The notes below the pieces were generated by a model that saw only the letters and a program-made list of their open reading frames with translations, was not told where the DNA came from and did no database searches. The position numbers and the translations under genes were made by a program. A stretch of DNA of 48,492 nt from contig LSSL01003890.1 in the NCBI GenBank assembly GCA_001953115.1, positions 1 to 48,492 of the forward strand, given 5' to 3'. The stretch is from Smittium mucronatum. Taxonomy: Eukaryota > Kickxellomycota > Harpellomycetes > Harpellales > Legeriomycetaceae. How positions within the stretch are numbered: position 1 is the first letter of the stretch; every line of letters starts with the position of its first letter. Below, one piece after another: positions 34,305-44,931 of the stretch.

Positions 34305-35373
34305 CTTGAGCTTCATACAAATAAAGAAGGAGACCATACATGCCGCGATTCTACCTGTAAAAAAATAAAAGACGGATGTTTTTGTGAAGAAATTCAAAAA
34401 AATGTATCTAATTGAATTGAATTCTGCAATGAGTGTCAGTTATAAAAGAAATATAGAATCGAAAAACCAATAGCCTATACTTATATTTCATCTCTATTTG
34501 GAATGGATATTATATTAATTCTGAAGGGATAAGAAATAAAAGTTACCTCATGTTAGCTAGAGGTGACCTTAGTGTATGAATTGAGGCTAAAGCCCGTTCA
34601 AAAAACGACTCTTTTTCAGTATGGAAGTTTATTTATGATGATATTTTGAGTAGGTTTGTGATAGTAAATAATCTGGTAGCTGATAGGGGAGAAGTAAAAT
34701 CAAATTCAACCAATAATTTAGATGTCAAATATTGTCTAAAATTATCTTATACTACATCATACCACTCTCAAAAAAAATTAAGGTAGAAATAGGTCTTGGA
34801 CCATTGTTTAGTTCTCTAATTATTGCGGATGAAATCTATTAAAATGGCCAAAGTAGCTTCATATTGCACTGTGTGCTGATAGGATTAAAACCAAAATAAC
34901 AATGGGATATACCTCATATAAACAGGTATATAGACAGAACTGCATTCTACCGTTTTGAAAATTATTATGAAACTTGGAACACTATAAATTTGAAAAAAGA
35001 AATGACAGCCGAAGAATTATTTTTTAGCAGAATAAAACAACTAGATAAAAAATCTTTATTTATAAAGCAAGCTTCGATAAGATAGAGAGATTTCAAAAGA
35101 AAAAAAGCCGAATACTTCAATAAGAAGCATTCTGTTAGATAAGCCGTTAAAATTCATTGATATGGTTCTCCAATATGATAACGCATTAGGGAAACAGAGA
35201 GAACGAAAACTCAGCAACCGAAGGTATGGTATTTTTTTGATTACTAGAGAGAATAAAAAAGGCTCATATAACATTGAAAATCGAATAGAGTAGATATTAA
35301 GTTTTCCGTATTTGAAAACAGACTAAAAATATACTTTACTGAGAGAGATTTGATATCTCCAGTATCAATCTAG
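34305..35373 (+). pseudogene. Ty3/gypsy integrase relic
   Basis: The zinc-binding motif is visible as LHTNKEGDHT (H-x6-H) followed by FCNECQ (C-x2-C) near 34310-34440. The catalytic core shows the first Asp in LFGMDII (~34500), the second in NLVADRGEVKSN (~34680) and the Glu in KVEIGLGPL (~34780), in differing frames. The C-terminal part is well preserved: WNTINLKKEMTAEEL, KAEYFNKKHS, DMVLQYDNALGKQRERKLS, then VFENRLKIYFTERDLISPVS before a TAG at 35371-35373. That last stop is probably the original end of pol. Confidence 0.8.
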
Positions 35374-35820
35374 AGTGGAGAGATTTCGCAGATAAGTCGT
35401 GTAACCTATCTATGCTAAAAGAGCTAAATAATCGACAAATGCCAATAGTGATGTATCTTTTTTCTTTATGTTTTGTTAGTCTGAGAACTTTTCTAATTAA
35501 AAAGAGTTTTTTTTATAAAAATCAAATCTAAAGATAAATCTAATTTTCTATATTACTATTACCTTCACTATACTATTTTTTTCTTTATTGACATATATAC
35601 TTTTATCATCTCTCACTACTAAAAACATTTCTATAAACTTACAAGTATACCATGAAAAAAAAAGCCCAGAATACGTTAAAAAATATTATTTGGAACCTCA
35701 TTATTACTTAACATTTACTATAAACACCTATCATTTTTATTATAAACAAAAGAGTCTAAAAAATATAAATAAAAACCTTATCATAAAATTTGTAAGAGAT
35801 CCAATTCAATTAACATTCCA

Positions 35821-35890
35821 CCTAAAAAAATCGTGATTAGGATAATTTTTAGATTTTATAGTGCTAGGAAGACGGAAAATCGGCGAAAAA
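35821..35890 (+). repeat. Candidate 3' LTR remnant
   Basis: This is the direct partner of 30273-30340, about 450 bp after the end of the integrase. Short AT-rich open frames around 35588-36015 overlap it and are not genes. Confidence 0.4.
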
Positions 35891-36019
35891 AGAATTTTTT
35901 TTATATTAATATCAGTTTAATTGAAGATGAGATTATCACTACTATTCATAAAAATCGTATACACTTCAAATTTTTAAAAATGAGGCAAGTTAAGAACAAT
36001 TTATACACAATTTAAAAAC

Positions 36020-38126
36020 ATATTATAAATTCGAATATCCTATTAATGTTTTAGATTTTTGATTTATTTAAATTTATATATTCAGTCAAAGGCTCCATGT
36101 TTTCAAATTCCATTGTGGTATTGGTGGGTAAATCATTAAAGAAAAACCTTCGAACTAATATAAATTAGTATATGAGTAACAAATGCCTCTTATGGATTTT
36201 TTAAACAGGAATTATTAAGCTATTTTGAAATAAGCATCTCGCTTTATAAACCCCTTTTCACTAATGTTTTTTTATCCATATTAAATTATATACTTCAATT
36301 ATAATTCAAATAAATGAATAAAAATATAAAAATATTTCTACTATATATACAGACTGTATTTTTATTAAAAATTTTTGGCCTGCTAGATTCCCTCAATTTT
36401 AAAGCTATTTAACATTTATTATCTATAAAACATTATTAATAAATATATAGTATTAATGAGAGAATTTCTTGGGCTTTTATATCTTTTGGAATATAAAAAA
36501 ACTTTTTATCAGTTTAAGAAGGCAAATCTGTAAAATATTAAGTTTTCATTGAAATATTTTGAAATAATATTTAGCCTATTAAAAGACCTTTTTTTCATTG
36601 AATAAGTCTATTTTTTCTTATTTTCTATTAATAAGTACGTTTAGAATAATTAATTCTTAGAAATATAGAAATTTTTGGTGATAATTATCTTTTTTCAATT
36701 ACCTTTTAGTATTTTATTCTTTCAAGCACTGCTATGTAGCAATAATCTTAATTATTTAAAAAATTTACTTATATTTTTAAAATATCAAATATTTTTAATT
36801 TTCCAAATTATTATATTTATTCTTTAGACTCCAGTTGAATGTTTCCTAGTAAAAATTTTTATGCAGAGAGAAAACATGATAGACTTTATACGAAGTATCA
36901 TTTTTCTTAAAAGAATTCGCATATATATTATTTATGTTAAAATCTTACCTGTCGAAATCCTTCGCTTCTCTAATTATTTTTTTTGGTTTTTCAAATGGTG
37001 AGCTTGAAGATGAACTTGAAGTTTTTTTCAAATCAAAATATATCTTAATTTTTACCGCTTTACTAACTTTTTTTAAAAAATTTATTTTTTTCTTCGATAC
37101 ATTAAATCAACAATGAATCCTTTTCATATCAATTAATTTTTTTTTTACCAAATAGGATATTTAGTATCATAATAAGCGATAATATTTTTTGCATATTATT
37201 ACATCTCAAATTTATCCTTTTAAATCTTCAGGGTATCTAAAATCAATATGTATAATTATATGGAATCACTATTGACCACGGATATCGTTACAGGCACATA
37301 TTTATATATTAAATTCGAATATACCATTACTATTAAAGAATAATTCATACACACTAGTTTAAGTTTAGAGTTGATGTGCATTTTTTTTGTCGAATAATTA
37401 AGATTTAGAGCATCTTTAAATTGTATGAAAACTCTCATGTGGTTTATGTATTTTTTTTTAAGATATCTCTTATAACTCACAATCAAAATATTTTGCTTGT
37501 ATTAATTCAAAAAGTTGTGTAAATTCGCCCAAACTACCTTTTTTTAGAAAATTCCGTTTTTATTCTCAAGCTTAATTTAATAATATGTTCTTTTGATATC
37601 CACATTAATCCCCTCTTTTTCAAAAAAAAAATGTAAACCAAAGCTGTATATAGCTTTGCTAAGGTTTGATATTTTGGTTTTATTATCAAAATTTTCCTCC
37701 CCATAGAATTCTGAGCCATGTTGTCCCAATGAAGAAAAAAATCCACCATAATATTCTCAAAAATTATATTGCATGAGACGATTAAAAACTTTTTTATCTT
37801 AGCAGTAACACAGCGTATTGTTATGAACTTTAAAATTCTTGTATTTTGATTTTTATCAGAATCTTATGCAGCTCTCAATAGAAGTTACATGAGACAAATC
37901 TAATTCCAAACCTATTGAGACATCATATGAGGCCTTTTTATGATTTAATTTTTATGGTAGAAAGATGATTAGATTTTATTTAAGTTGAATAAAATACAAA
38001 AATATGTGGAATCTATTCTCAATATATTTAAAAAATATCATCTTTATTTAATATATTTTACTGAAAGTATAATTCTGCCACGCTTATATTTCATTAAGAA
38101 TATTTTTTATTATATATAACAAATCA
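36020..38126. other. AT-rich spacer between the Ty3 and DIRS relics
   Basis: No gene that I can support. Lys/Ile/Phe-rich frames at 36934-37116 (+), 37256-37486 (-) and 37534-37749 (-) start with ATG but lack any recognisable motif and are of a size expected by chance in this composition. Confidence 0.45.
36580..36616 (+). repeat. Fragment related to the MITE A tandem unit
   Basis: AGACCTTTTTTTCATTGAAT followed by AAGTCTATTTTTT resembles two units of the 22-bp array of MITE A at 293-424. I see neither the element ends nor the core nearby, so this is at most a degraded piece. Confidence 0.35.
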
Positions 38127-38138
38127 AATAGGATAAAT

Positions 38139-38164
38139 ATTAAGTGTTACCATTTTATTGGGTA
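38139..38164 (+). repeat. DIRS left inverted terminal repeat
   Basis: This 26-base segment starting ATTAAGTGTTACC is the inverse of 42266-42291 with one mismatch. The adjoining outer bases 38127-38145 recur directly near the right end. Confidence 0.85.
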
Positions 38165-38319
38165 GAACTAAATCGAAAATCTAAATCAATAAAAACGAGT
38201 GAAAGAGATAAACTATAAATTTTTTTGACAAAGACAATAAATTACAGTTTAGAGATACCCATATCATTTTTTCTTTCAAAAAGATACTCTACCAGCTTAA
38301 TTGATTTTCTCTTATCTAA

Positions 38320-39240
38320 ATATTCATTAAAGAATTTATAAAAACAATTAAACAAATATCTTACGAAATCAACACCAAGCTAAACAAACTTACAGCTTTG
38401 GAAAGCCAGCTAATTCGCTAAAGGGAACCTCAGATCATAAAGGAGGACCTTTTTATCACCCCAAGAACTCCCGTGACCAAATTCAAGGTTTACACGGAGC
38501 TCTCTGAAGCATTTCCGTTGATCTAAGAGGACTTTTCCCGAACCACATTATCGGAAGAAGACCGTAAAACGGCACTATTCACGTGATTAAGAACCGATTC
38601 GATTAACCAAATTTTGCTATCGCTGAAAAAATCAGCCTCAACTGCGGTAAAAGAGTGGTATAGCCCGCTGCGCCTGATTCAGATCGCGCTCACCCAAGTC
38701 ACAAAAACGACAGATTGCTGCTTGCACAGAAAGATTTAGGAAAATCCGAGGATCATAACCACAGAAGACCCTGATATCTCGTTTGCGAAAATTATACAAG
38801 TCCTGATCTCTGATATTATAATATCTGTTACTCAGAGTCAATTCAAAAATATTCACAACGTAATGGAGCTCCTGGGGAGAATTGAGCAGATCTTCGAGAC
38901 GGAAACGAAACTGCTCATTGACCAAGATGTTTTTGACGCTTTTTAGATCAAGTAAAAAGAGAGAGACATAGAAGAAGCGCATTCAGACCTTTTTTTAGGC
39001 ACCGGCAAGCCGAAGTCCGTAAGATGAAACCAGCAGGAACTTCTTTACGGCGCAAAACACATAGACTGCAGCCACTTCAGCCCCAACTAGCCGCTCCCAG
39101 AGAAGCCAACATAATTTCGGGGTAGAGGCCGCGGTATAGGGATCCAGCAGGGCCCAATTCAGGCCTACCAGTCGGAGGGTGACTCGCTATGTTCAAGTTT
39201 GCGTAGGCCAAGCTCGCCAACAGCCTATGAGTTCAGATAA
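38320..39240 (+). pseudogene. DIRS gag-like relic
   Basis: One plus-strand frame can be followed with only stops interrupting it. It starts with a probable coiled coil (INTKLNKLTALESQLIR), then KEDLFITPRTPVTKFKVYTE and LSEEDRKTALFT. KIIQVLISDIIISVTQSQFK and MELLGRIEQIFETETKLLID follow. It ends in a Gly/Arg-rich part (GRGRGIGIQQGP) before two stops at 39,235-39,240. About ten in-frame stops interrupt it, several at places where Gln or Arg would be expected. A minus-strand frame at 38638-38982 is its shadow. No ATG remains at the start. Confidence 0.7.
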
Positions 39241-39249
39241 TAGTTTCGA

Positions 39250-40640
39250 ATGGATTCAGAATACCGTTTAAGAGCCCAGCTCTCGCGAAATTTACCTTCA
39301 CTAAAAAGAAACGTCCGACCTCCTCATTTTGAAAATTTGGGAGGGTTCTCCACTGAAGTTAAACCAGCAGCAGAGCAAGAGAAGGCTTATAAGGAAGCAA
39401 GCTATATCCAAAAGAAGGGATTATCGGTTTTTCTGGCAAAGCGCATCATAGAGGTAGTACAACTACGGGCCTCAGGCTTCTACAGTCAACTGCTATCGAT
39501 TCCTAAGAATACTGGGGGCATCCGTCTCTTGCTTGATCTGAGGAAGCTCAATAAGAATTTGTAGGAGCAAAATTTCAAGATTGAAACTCTAGCTTCCATC
39601 TACAGGATTTTTAGACCAATAGACTAAATCACATCAATATACCTGCATGAAATTCCTTCGGTTCATATGGAACGGTTGGTCATTTACACTCATTATCCTT
39701 ACTTTTGGACTACCACTCACCCCCGAGTTCACCAAGATCTTATCAACAGTTTTGAAATTGTAAAGGTCCAAGAATATAGGTATTTCGGTATACCATAAAG
39801 AATTTTTCGATCCTGGGAGAGATTAAGGATATCTATACTAACAGCACTAATTTGGTTTATCCAAGCTCTTGGAACTTGTATTCCTCATCAAAGAGAGCAA
39901 ATCTTAATTCACCCCTTTGAAATCAAATACGAGTCTGGGAATGGTGATCAGAATCAGGTGAACTTCACTGAAAGTGTTACCTTCAAAGATCAGATATCTA
40001 AATAGAGAAGCTAGCAAACTTCTAAACGCTGCCCAGACGAAATTGAAATTTATAGCCATCTTTACATAAAAAGCGCAATCTATTTCAATAGCTCTGCTCC
40101 CTGTGAGTCTTATGCTATGAACACTTCTTGAACCAAAGGATCTATATCTCCCCAATAAGATATCATGAACGTCGAAGGTAATTATAAAGAAACCCGCAGT
40201 CCCGAAAATTCTTTTTGGAAAGCCAAATTTAGATCGTGGAAAGATATCTCTTTCTTTTCAGAGACCCCATAATTGGATATATTTTACTGATTCCAGTGAT
40301 CTGGACTGGGAGATAATATTGGGATCCCACTTTTACTTGGGACTGTAGACTACCTCCGAAATAGCGATGAAATCAACGATAATAAGTTGAATAACGTATA
40401 ATACGCATTTCATATATACAGAGTGATAGGTCTAGCAGCTCTGATCTACGTATACAACACAAAGACCATGGCTTATGTGAATAAGTTCGGGGGTAACACG
40501 TCAACAAAACTTCTGGAGCTTTTGGGGGAAATCTGAGAGCTCTGTATGAGGACTAATACTATCCCCAAGTAACCTATTTCTTTTCAGTTTTAAATCCCGC
40601 TGATTCTCCGAGAAGGCTAACGCACAAAATTAATGGCTGA
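39250..40640 (+). pseudogene. DIRS reverse transcriptase and RNase H relic
   Basis: A 104-codon piece is intact (39250-39561): GFYSQLLSIPKNTGGIRLLL followed by DLRKLNKNL, the first RT motifs. Next come LASIYRIF and, after a frameshift, KFLRFIWNGWSFTLIILTFG and LPLTPEFTKILSTVLK. At the catalytic site the text reads ISVYHKEFFDPG, so the expected YLDD (39791-39802) is YHKE. Further on, KIRYLNREASKLLNAAQTK matches the RT-RNase H linker. The RNase H shows FTDSSDLDW (40283-40309), YNTKTMAYVNKFGGNTSTKL and VLNPADSPRR (40593-40616). Order and motifs are those of DIRS elements rather than Ty3. Confidence 0.85.
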
Positions 40641-40744
40641 TATTCACGGAGAAATTCATTAAAATGAACAAAATTCATGGAATCCACGTCGTGGACCTTT
40701 TTTTTTCCTACCAGAATAATAATATGGAAGCATATTAATTTTTT

Positions 40745-41990
40745 TTTCTAGTCCCCAAGGTCATGGAAAAGAACGCACTGGTTTAATGATGTTAGGTTTG
40801 GAGCAATCCGTACTGCTGCACACCCTGAAACCTAATATCTCAGATGGATCAGAAGCTGTGCATTGAGTGAATAGCCATAATACTAGACACCTATATGTGT
40901 AAATCCGAATTATGGTTTCAGGAACTGAGTGTATTTTTTGTATCCCAGCTTCTGATACTTCAAGCAACTACGGTCATTCTAGAACCAGGAAGTGGAAAGT
41001 CCCCGCTCTCGAAAAACAACCATTGCGATTTATTGGAATTGATGATCGGCGAAGCTTTATATAAGTGCAACGTCTCGGCAATCACGCCATTTGCATTATT
41101 CTTTCCAAAAAAAGATGTTTAAAACTTTGATCCAGGAAAAACTCTATAAAAAAATATTTTTTAGACTGGAGAATCTTCTAAAATACCAGAACTTAGACAC
41201 CTGCCGAGCAAATAATAATTTTTTTGTCGTAATTTAATCTCAAGTAAATTTTAATGATAGGAAACATAATATTATACAAATCAGTAGAACTATGCTTACT
41301 GATGACCCTAAGGAAATCTACTGCCATCAAATTTTCACCGAGTTTATCAAGGCATTGGAAGACTCTGCAATTAAATCTTTTTTCAGATCAAATAACGAAA
41401 TATAGCCAATATCGACTAAATTTAGAGATTGGGGGCCGACATGCAACCTATCTGTCAAGTAATTAACTGCAAAACTATACTGGCTCTTTGCATTAACTTG
41501 CTTTTCAGGGCAAGCTACATACACCGGATATACAATAGTATTAGTCGGTTAAACCGGGACATACTACACTTATTAATAATAGCGCTTAAGGAAAAAATAG
41601 GAGGTCTCCCAAATAGAAAAGCCCTTATCCTTAAGTCAGCAATTAAACCCGATACTTTTAACGGTCATAACTTATGCCGTATAAATGGAAAATGACACCT
41701 GCAACTTTTATCCTACACCAAACTCAAACAATACAATTTGGACTATAAATAGACGAGTTAAGTTTGTTAATGACCGCCAGAAACCTCTTTATGTGGATAG
41801 TGTAACCAGAAAAATCCAAAATATTTCCAATTTAATACGACAAGACCCGGACACGCCCATACAAAAATTTAAAGCAACCGGAGCCACACTGACCGCAAAT
41901 GCAGGTATATCATCAGATGAGATATTTTCTCATGCCTTTAGATCAAACTAATCGATCTTTTATACTTAATATCGACAAAAAAGTAATTCT
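40745..41990 (+). pseudogene. DIRS tyrosine recombinase relic
   Basis: An N-terminal segment (SPQGHGKERTGLMMLGLEQS, 40895-41122 frame with GSGKSPLSKNNHCDLLELM) leads to a core with frameshifts. FIKALEDSAIKSFFRSN and LLFRASYIHRIYNS supply the first catalytic Arg (AGG at 41507-41509). PNSNNTIWTINRRVKFVNDR and QKFKATGATLTANAGISSDE follow. In the last, the place of the HxxR box reads QKFK. After SHAFRSN the text reads stop-SIFYT-stop-YRQKSN, so the nucleophile Tyr of a FDTYYR-like end is hit by stops. In live copies this enzyme inserts the circular DNA intermediate. Confidence 0.78.
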
Positions 41991-42098
41991 ATCAATAACT
42001 TGACTGATTCGGTCATATAGTTTGAAGCATTTTAATGTGTCTCCTTTTTGATGTACAATTTCAGAATTAATCGAGCCCTTCAGAGCATATATTAATCC

Positions 42099-42129
42099 AT
42101 ATTACACGATAATAGGATAAATATTAAGT
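42099..42129 (+). repeat. DIRS internal complementary region candidate
   Basis: This segment repeats the outer left end (19 identical bases with 38127-38145) and is complementary to the outer right end. In DIRS elements such a region bridges the two ends during circle formation. Confidence 0.7.
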
Positions 42130-42265
42130 CCCACTCACCCACCCCTTTACATTTGCTGAAAAATTATAGGGGTATTTCTAAACTTTAATTAACAGTATTT
42201 ATCAAAAAAAAATTCAGTTCATTTGTTTCACCTATTTTTATTGGTTTATATTTTATATTTATTTT

Positions 42266-42319
42266 TACCCAATAATATGGTAACACTTAATATGTCTTCT
42301 ATTATCGTATAATATAAAT
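42266..42319 (-). repeat. DIRS right inverted terminal repeat
   Basis: 42266-42291 is the inverse of 38139-38164, and 42289-42319 is the inverse of 42099-42129 (27 of 31 bases). Confidence 0.8.
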
Positions 42320-42834
42320 TAATCTTCATCCTAAAGGACTCGATTGATTCTAAAATAAAACATTAAATAATGAATATATCTGTCAATAAAATCCAATTAT
42401 TTACAATCATCCAAAAAATTGATTTTTTTAAAAATTATACTCGATTCGATTTAATTAATAATCCAAAATTACTAAATTGAACTGTTTTTATTGATACGAC
42501 TTATAAAAAGGGGATTTGAAACTTTTTAAATTTTTTACGGCATAATAACGAATAATTTAACCGAAATTATAAGATATAAGTTTTTTAAGCCCTCTTCGGG
42601 TAAAATTTTCTTCGAGAACAGTTGATCAAGCCATTTGAGATTCAAATTTTTTTAAATATATCTGTTTTTTGGCTATATTTTTATGTTTAAAATTAAAATT
42701 TTGAAATTATTATAAAAATTTTGGCTAGCAGTTTTAATATAGCTGTAATAATGATGAATTGAATAAATTATCCAATTTTTTTAGAACTGCTTTATTTGGA
42801 ACTGATTTTACTAATGATTTATTTGTTATTAGCG
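42320..42834. other. AT-rich spacer, no gene seen
   Basis: No coding-like frame lies between the DIRS relic and the mariner element. The mariner inverted repeat may extend weakly leftward to about 42800. Confidence 0.4.
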
Positions 42835-42992
42835 AATATTAACTTATAAATAAAGCATTTTCAGAAAAAAATTAATACTTTAAATTTAGAAAAGAACATA
42901 TTTTACAAAAAAGCTGATCAATTTTAAACTATTGGATGAAAATTTTTCAATCCATTATCTGATCAATTTAAACAATAAAATTTTATCATTTT
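42835..42992 (+). repeat. Mariner left inverted repeat
   Basis: Inverse of 44686-44852, recognisable over nearly the whole arm despite small indels. Confidence 0.75.
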
Positions 42993-43167
42993 CTTATTGA
43001 AAAAATGAGAATTAAACTTTTTTTATTCACTCAAAAAATAGTACTAAAAATTTAACAATTGATTCTCAGATTTATTCAATTTGAATTATTTTTTTGATAT
43101 AAATAGTTAATGAAGCGGTAATTTGATATTAAAACAAAAACAATTATAAATCTAATCAAATACATAC

Positions 43168-44497
43168 TCAGTAATTGAAATGATGAAGTTTCTATTCATG
43201 AAAAAAATATCCAATTATAATATTATCTGTAATACTCTATACTGCTTCTTGAATTATGACCCTTATTAAAATGCGTGATTTATCTGGATCAATTAGTTTT
43301 TGTTTAAAAATATTCCTCGGCTTAATAAATGTATTTTCTACTGGGTTAAGCATATAAGAATATGGTGGTAAATATTTTAAATTATATCCAAATCTTTAAA
43401 TAATATTCCTGGTTTTTTAAATTGCATGTATTCTGACTTTTTTCCTTGATTAAATATGTGCCATTTAATGACGGCTCATCAAATACTATTTCCATAACTT
43501 CTGATATTAATTCAGTAAATTTTTTTGAGTTAACAGATCTGTCAGTTATTATTTTATAATTTACAATTTTTTTGAAATTATTAGCTAAAATAAATGTCAC
43601 ATTTCTTAATATGTTTTTAGGCGAGACAAATATGGTTCTTATTATTTAAAGCGATCTTACTTGAGTTTTTTATTGTAAATTGAACCCAGATTCGTCAAAA
43701 ATGTTAAAATTACCTCCTATTAGGTGAAATTTAAGGTGAAATATTTTGCATAATCCACTCTTCTTGATATTTTTTCAGGATAATTTAACACATCAATAAG
43801 CGTATATCCCTTTTTTGTTTTTATTTTGAACCTTTTAAAACCAAAATCTACTGATTATAAAGAAATATTTATTCCTCTATTTAAAAATAAAATTTCTCAA
43901 ATTTTCTTATGGGTTATTCAAGGATCTCTGATTATCATACTATTCTTTTTAACCAATACATCATCTGTAAGTTTTTTCGAGTGCCTAATAGTGTCACTAT
44001 CATCAGTACTTCTTATATAATTATCTCCAATATTTGAAGCATACGTATATAAATCTCATTTAAAGGCTTTCTCATATTAATAGAACCTTTTTTTCATTTC
44101 AAGAGACCATTTTTTTTAGATTTTCAGGGGTATCTTTTTGATGAAAATATAAAAAGCGTTATCATTGGACTCGATAATTGTTTATAACAATCAAAAAAAA
44201 AAACATTTAATACTTATGAAAAATAAGATTTTAACCAATAATGTCATATATCAATGCTTTAAAAGTTAATTGGATTATTGATTATAAGAATAGCCCCACA
44301 GTTCAAGAAAAAAATGTCTATTTGAATGAAAAAAGAGTTTATTGTAATGAAAACACCTTTAATAAACTTTTATTTTGCTATTTCTGTTTAGCTATTATTC
44401 TTCTGGAAGTGTTTTATTTGATTCAAAGACTGCATGTAACATCTTTTATTGATGCACAATTCACAAAAAGTATGTACTTTATTTCTTTTGAATGCAT
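43168..44497 (-). pseudogene. Tc1/mariner (IS630-type) transposase relic, split by a MITE
   Basis: From ATG 44497 the frame reads HSKEIKYILFVNCASIKDVT, a plausible N-terminal helix-turn-helix, with three stops. At 44361-44062 a MITE interrupts it. Beyond it the same frame continues (NEIYIRMLQILEII), then DDSDTIRHSKKLTDDVLVKK and TLIDVLNYPEKISRRVDYAK after one shift. The catalytic motifs are FNIFDESGFNL (first Asp, ~43700), IVFDEPSL (second Asp) and, one frameshift later, YLPPYSYMLNPVENTF (third acidic residue, ~43340). Without the MITE the coding length is about 340 codons, typical of the family. The enzyme would cut and paste DNA at TA sites. Confidence 0.85.
44061..44361. mobile_element. 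MITE family A, copy 2, inside the transposase
   Basis: A 297-bp element (44063-44359) starts AAGGCTTTCTCAT and ends ATGAAAACACCTT, degenerate inverted repeats, with TA on both sides (44061-44062 and 44360-44361). Its core matches copy 1 (282-666): GCGTTATCATTGGAC, TTAACCAATAATG, ATTATAAGAATAGCCCCACA. It has fewer 22-bp units than copy 1. A plus-strand frame at 44241-44588 spans its right end and is not a gene. Confidence 0.82.
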
Positions 44498-44685
44498 TTT
44501 TTTTGGATTTGATTTCGATATTTTTAAATTTACAATACATTATATCATATTTGGATTTAACTTATGTAATTTATATAATAATCCATAAATGTGAGGATAT
44601 AATATATATTATTTAATTTTAAGCTCTATAAATTTTAGTAAATAATTCTCATAATTAATTCTTTATAATGATAAATTATACTTGA

Positions 44686-44852
44686 AAAATGATCAAATTT
44701 TATTTTTTAAATCGATCAGCCATTGGGTTGAAAATTTTTCATCCAATATTTGAAAATTGATCAGATTTTTTGTACAATATGTTATCAGAATTTAAAGTGC
44801 TCATTTTTTTCTGAAAATGGCATAAATGTTTTATACAGATATTGTTAATATT
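44686..44852 (-). repeat. Mariner right inverted repeat
   Basis: Inverse of 42835-42992. A weakly matching extension reaches about 44887. Confidence 0.75.
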
Positions 44853-44901
44853 TTTTTCTAGACTATAATGAATAATCTAATATACTGCTAATTTTCTCGG
44901 A

Positions 44902-44931
44902 TTTATTATTATTATTATTATTATTATTATA
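44902..44931 (+). repeat. (TTA)n microsatellite
   Basis: About nine to ten TTA units lie just outside the mariner right end. Confidence 0.85.

Larger units (their letters stand above)
30273..35890 (+). mobile_element. Decayed Ty3/gypsy LTR retrotransposon
   Basis: About 5.6 kb shows the order gag, zinc knuckle, aspartic protease, RT, RNase H, integrase on the plus strand, which defines the Ty3/gypsy (Metaviridae) type, integrase last. Candidate LTR remnants are 30273-30340 and 35821-35890. They share CTAAAAAAATCG, GGATA, TTTTATAGT and GCTAGG in the same order. The gag ATG lies about 90 bp after the left remnant. Every domain is interrupted by stops and frameshifts, so the copy is dead. The protein style resembles, from memory, retroelements of gut-dwelling Harpellales fungi. 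Confidence 0.85.
38127..42319 (+). mobile_element. Decayed DIRS-like tyrosine-recombinase retrotransposon
   Basis: About 4.2 kb carries, all on the plus strand, a gag-like region, an RT/RNase H of DIRS type and a tyrosine recombinase. The left end 38139-38164 is repeated in inverse orientation at 42266-42291 (25 of 26 bases). The outer end AATAGGATAAATATTAAGT (38127-38145) recurs directly at 42111-42129, and 42099-42129 is in turn inverted relative to 42289-42319. Inverted terminal repeats plus an internal region complementary to the ends is the DIRS plan, which uses a circular intermediate rather than an integrase. Stops and frameshifts in all domains make this copy inactive. Confidence 0.88.
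42835..44852 (-). mobile_element. Tc1/mariner-type transposon with long inverted repeats
   Basis: The arms 42835-42992 and 44686-44852 are inverted repeats of about 160 bp with scattered differences. Shared landmarks include ATTTTCAGAAAAAAAT, CTGATCAATTTT, ATTGGATGAAAA and AATAAAATTT. Between them lies a minus-strand transposase relic and a later MITE A insertion. Without the MITE the element would be about 1.7 kb, a normal size for this superfamily. A weaker match suggests true ends near 42800 and 44887, the latter reading CAGTATATTAG on the minus strand. Confidence 0.75.

Noticed and set aside
36934..37749. Three short frames of 60-76 codons
   Set aside because: They are Lys/Ile/Phe/Asn-rich without motifs and of a length expected by chance in such AT-rich DNA.
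38638..38982. 114-codon minus-strand frame
   Set aside because: It lies antisense to the gag relic of the DIRS element, whose plus-strand text continues before and after it.
38320..41990. Reassigned stop codons (UAR read as Gln) to explain the in-frame stops
   Set aside because: The glycosyltransferase has no internal TAA, TAG or TGA in 423 codons and uses normal Gln codons. The relics also contain TGA stops and frameshifts, so decay is simpler.
44241..44588. 115-codon plus-strand frame
   Set aside because: It runs from the MITE A copy into the antisense of the transposase N-terminus; composition explains it.
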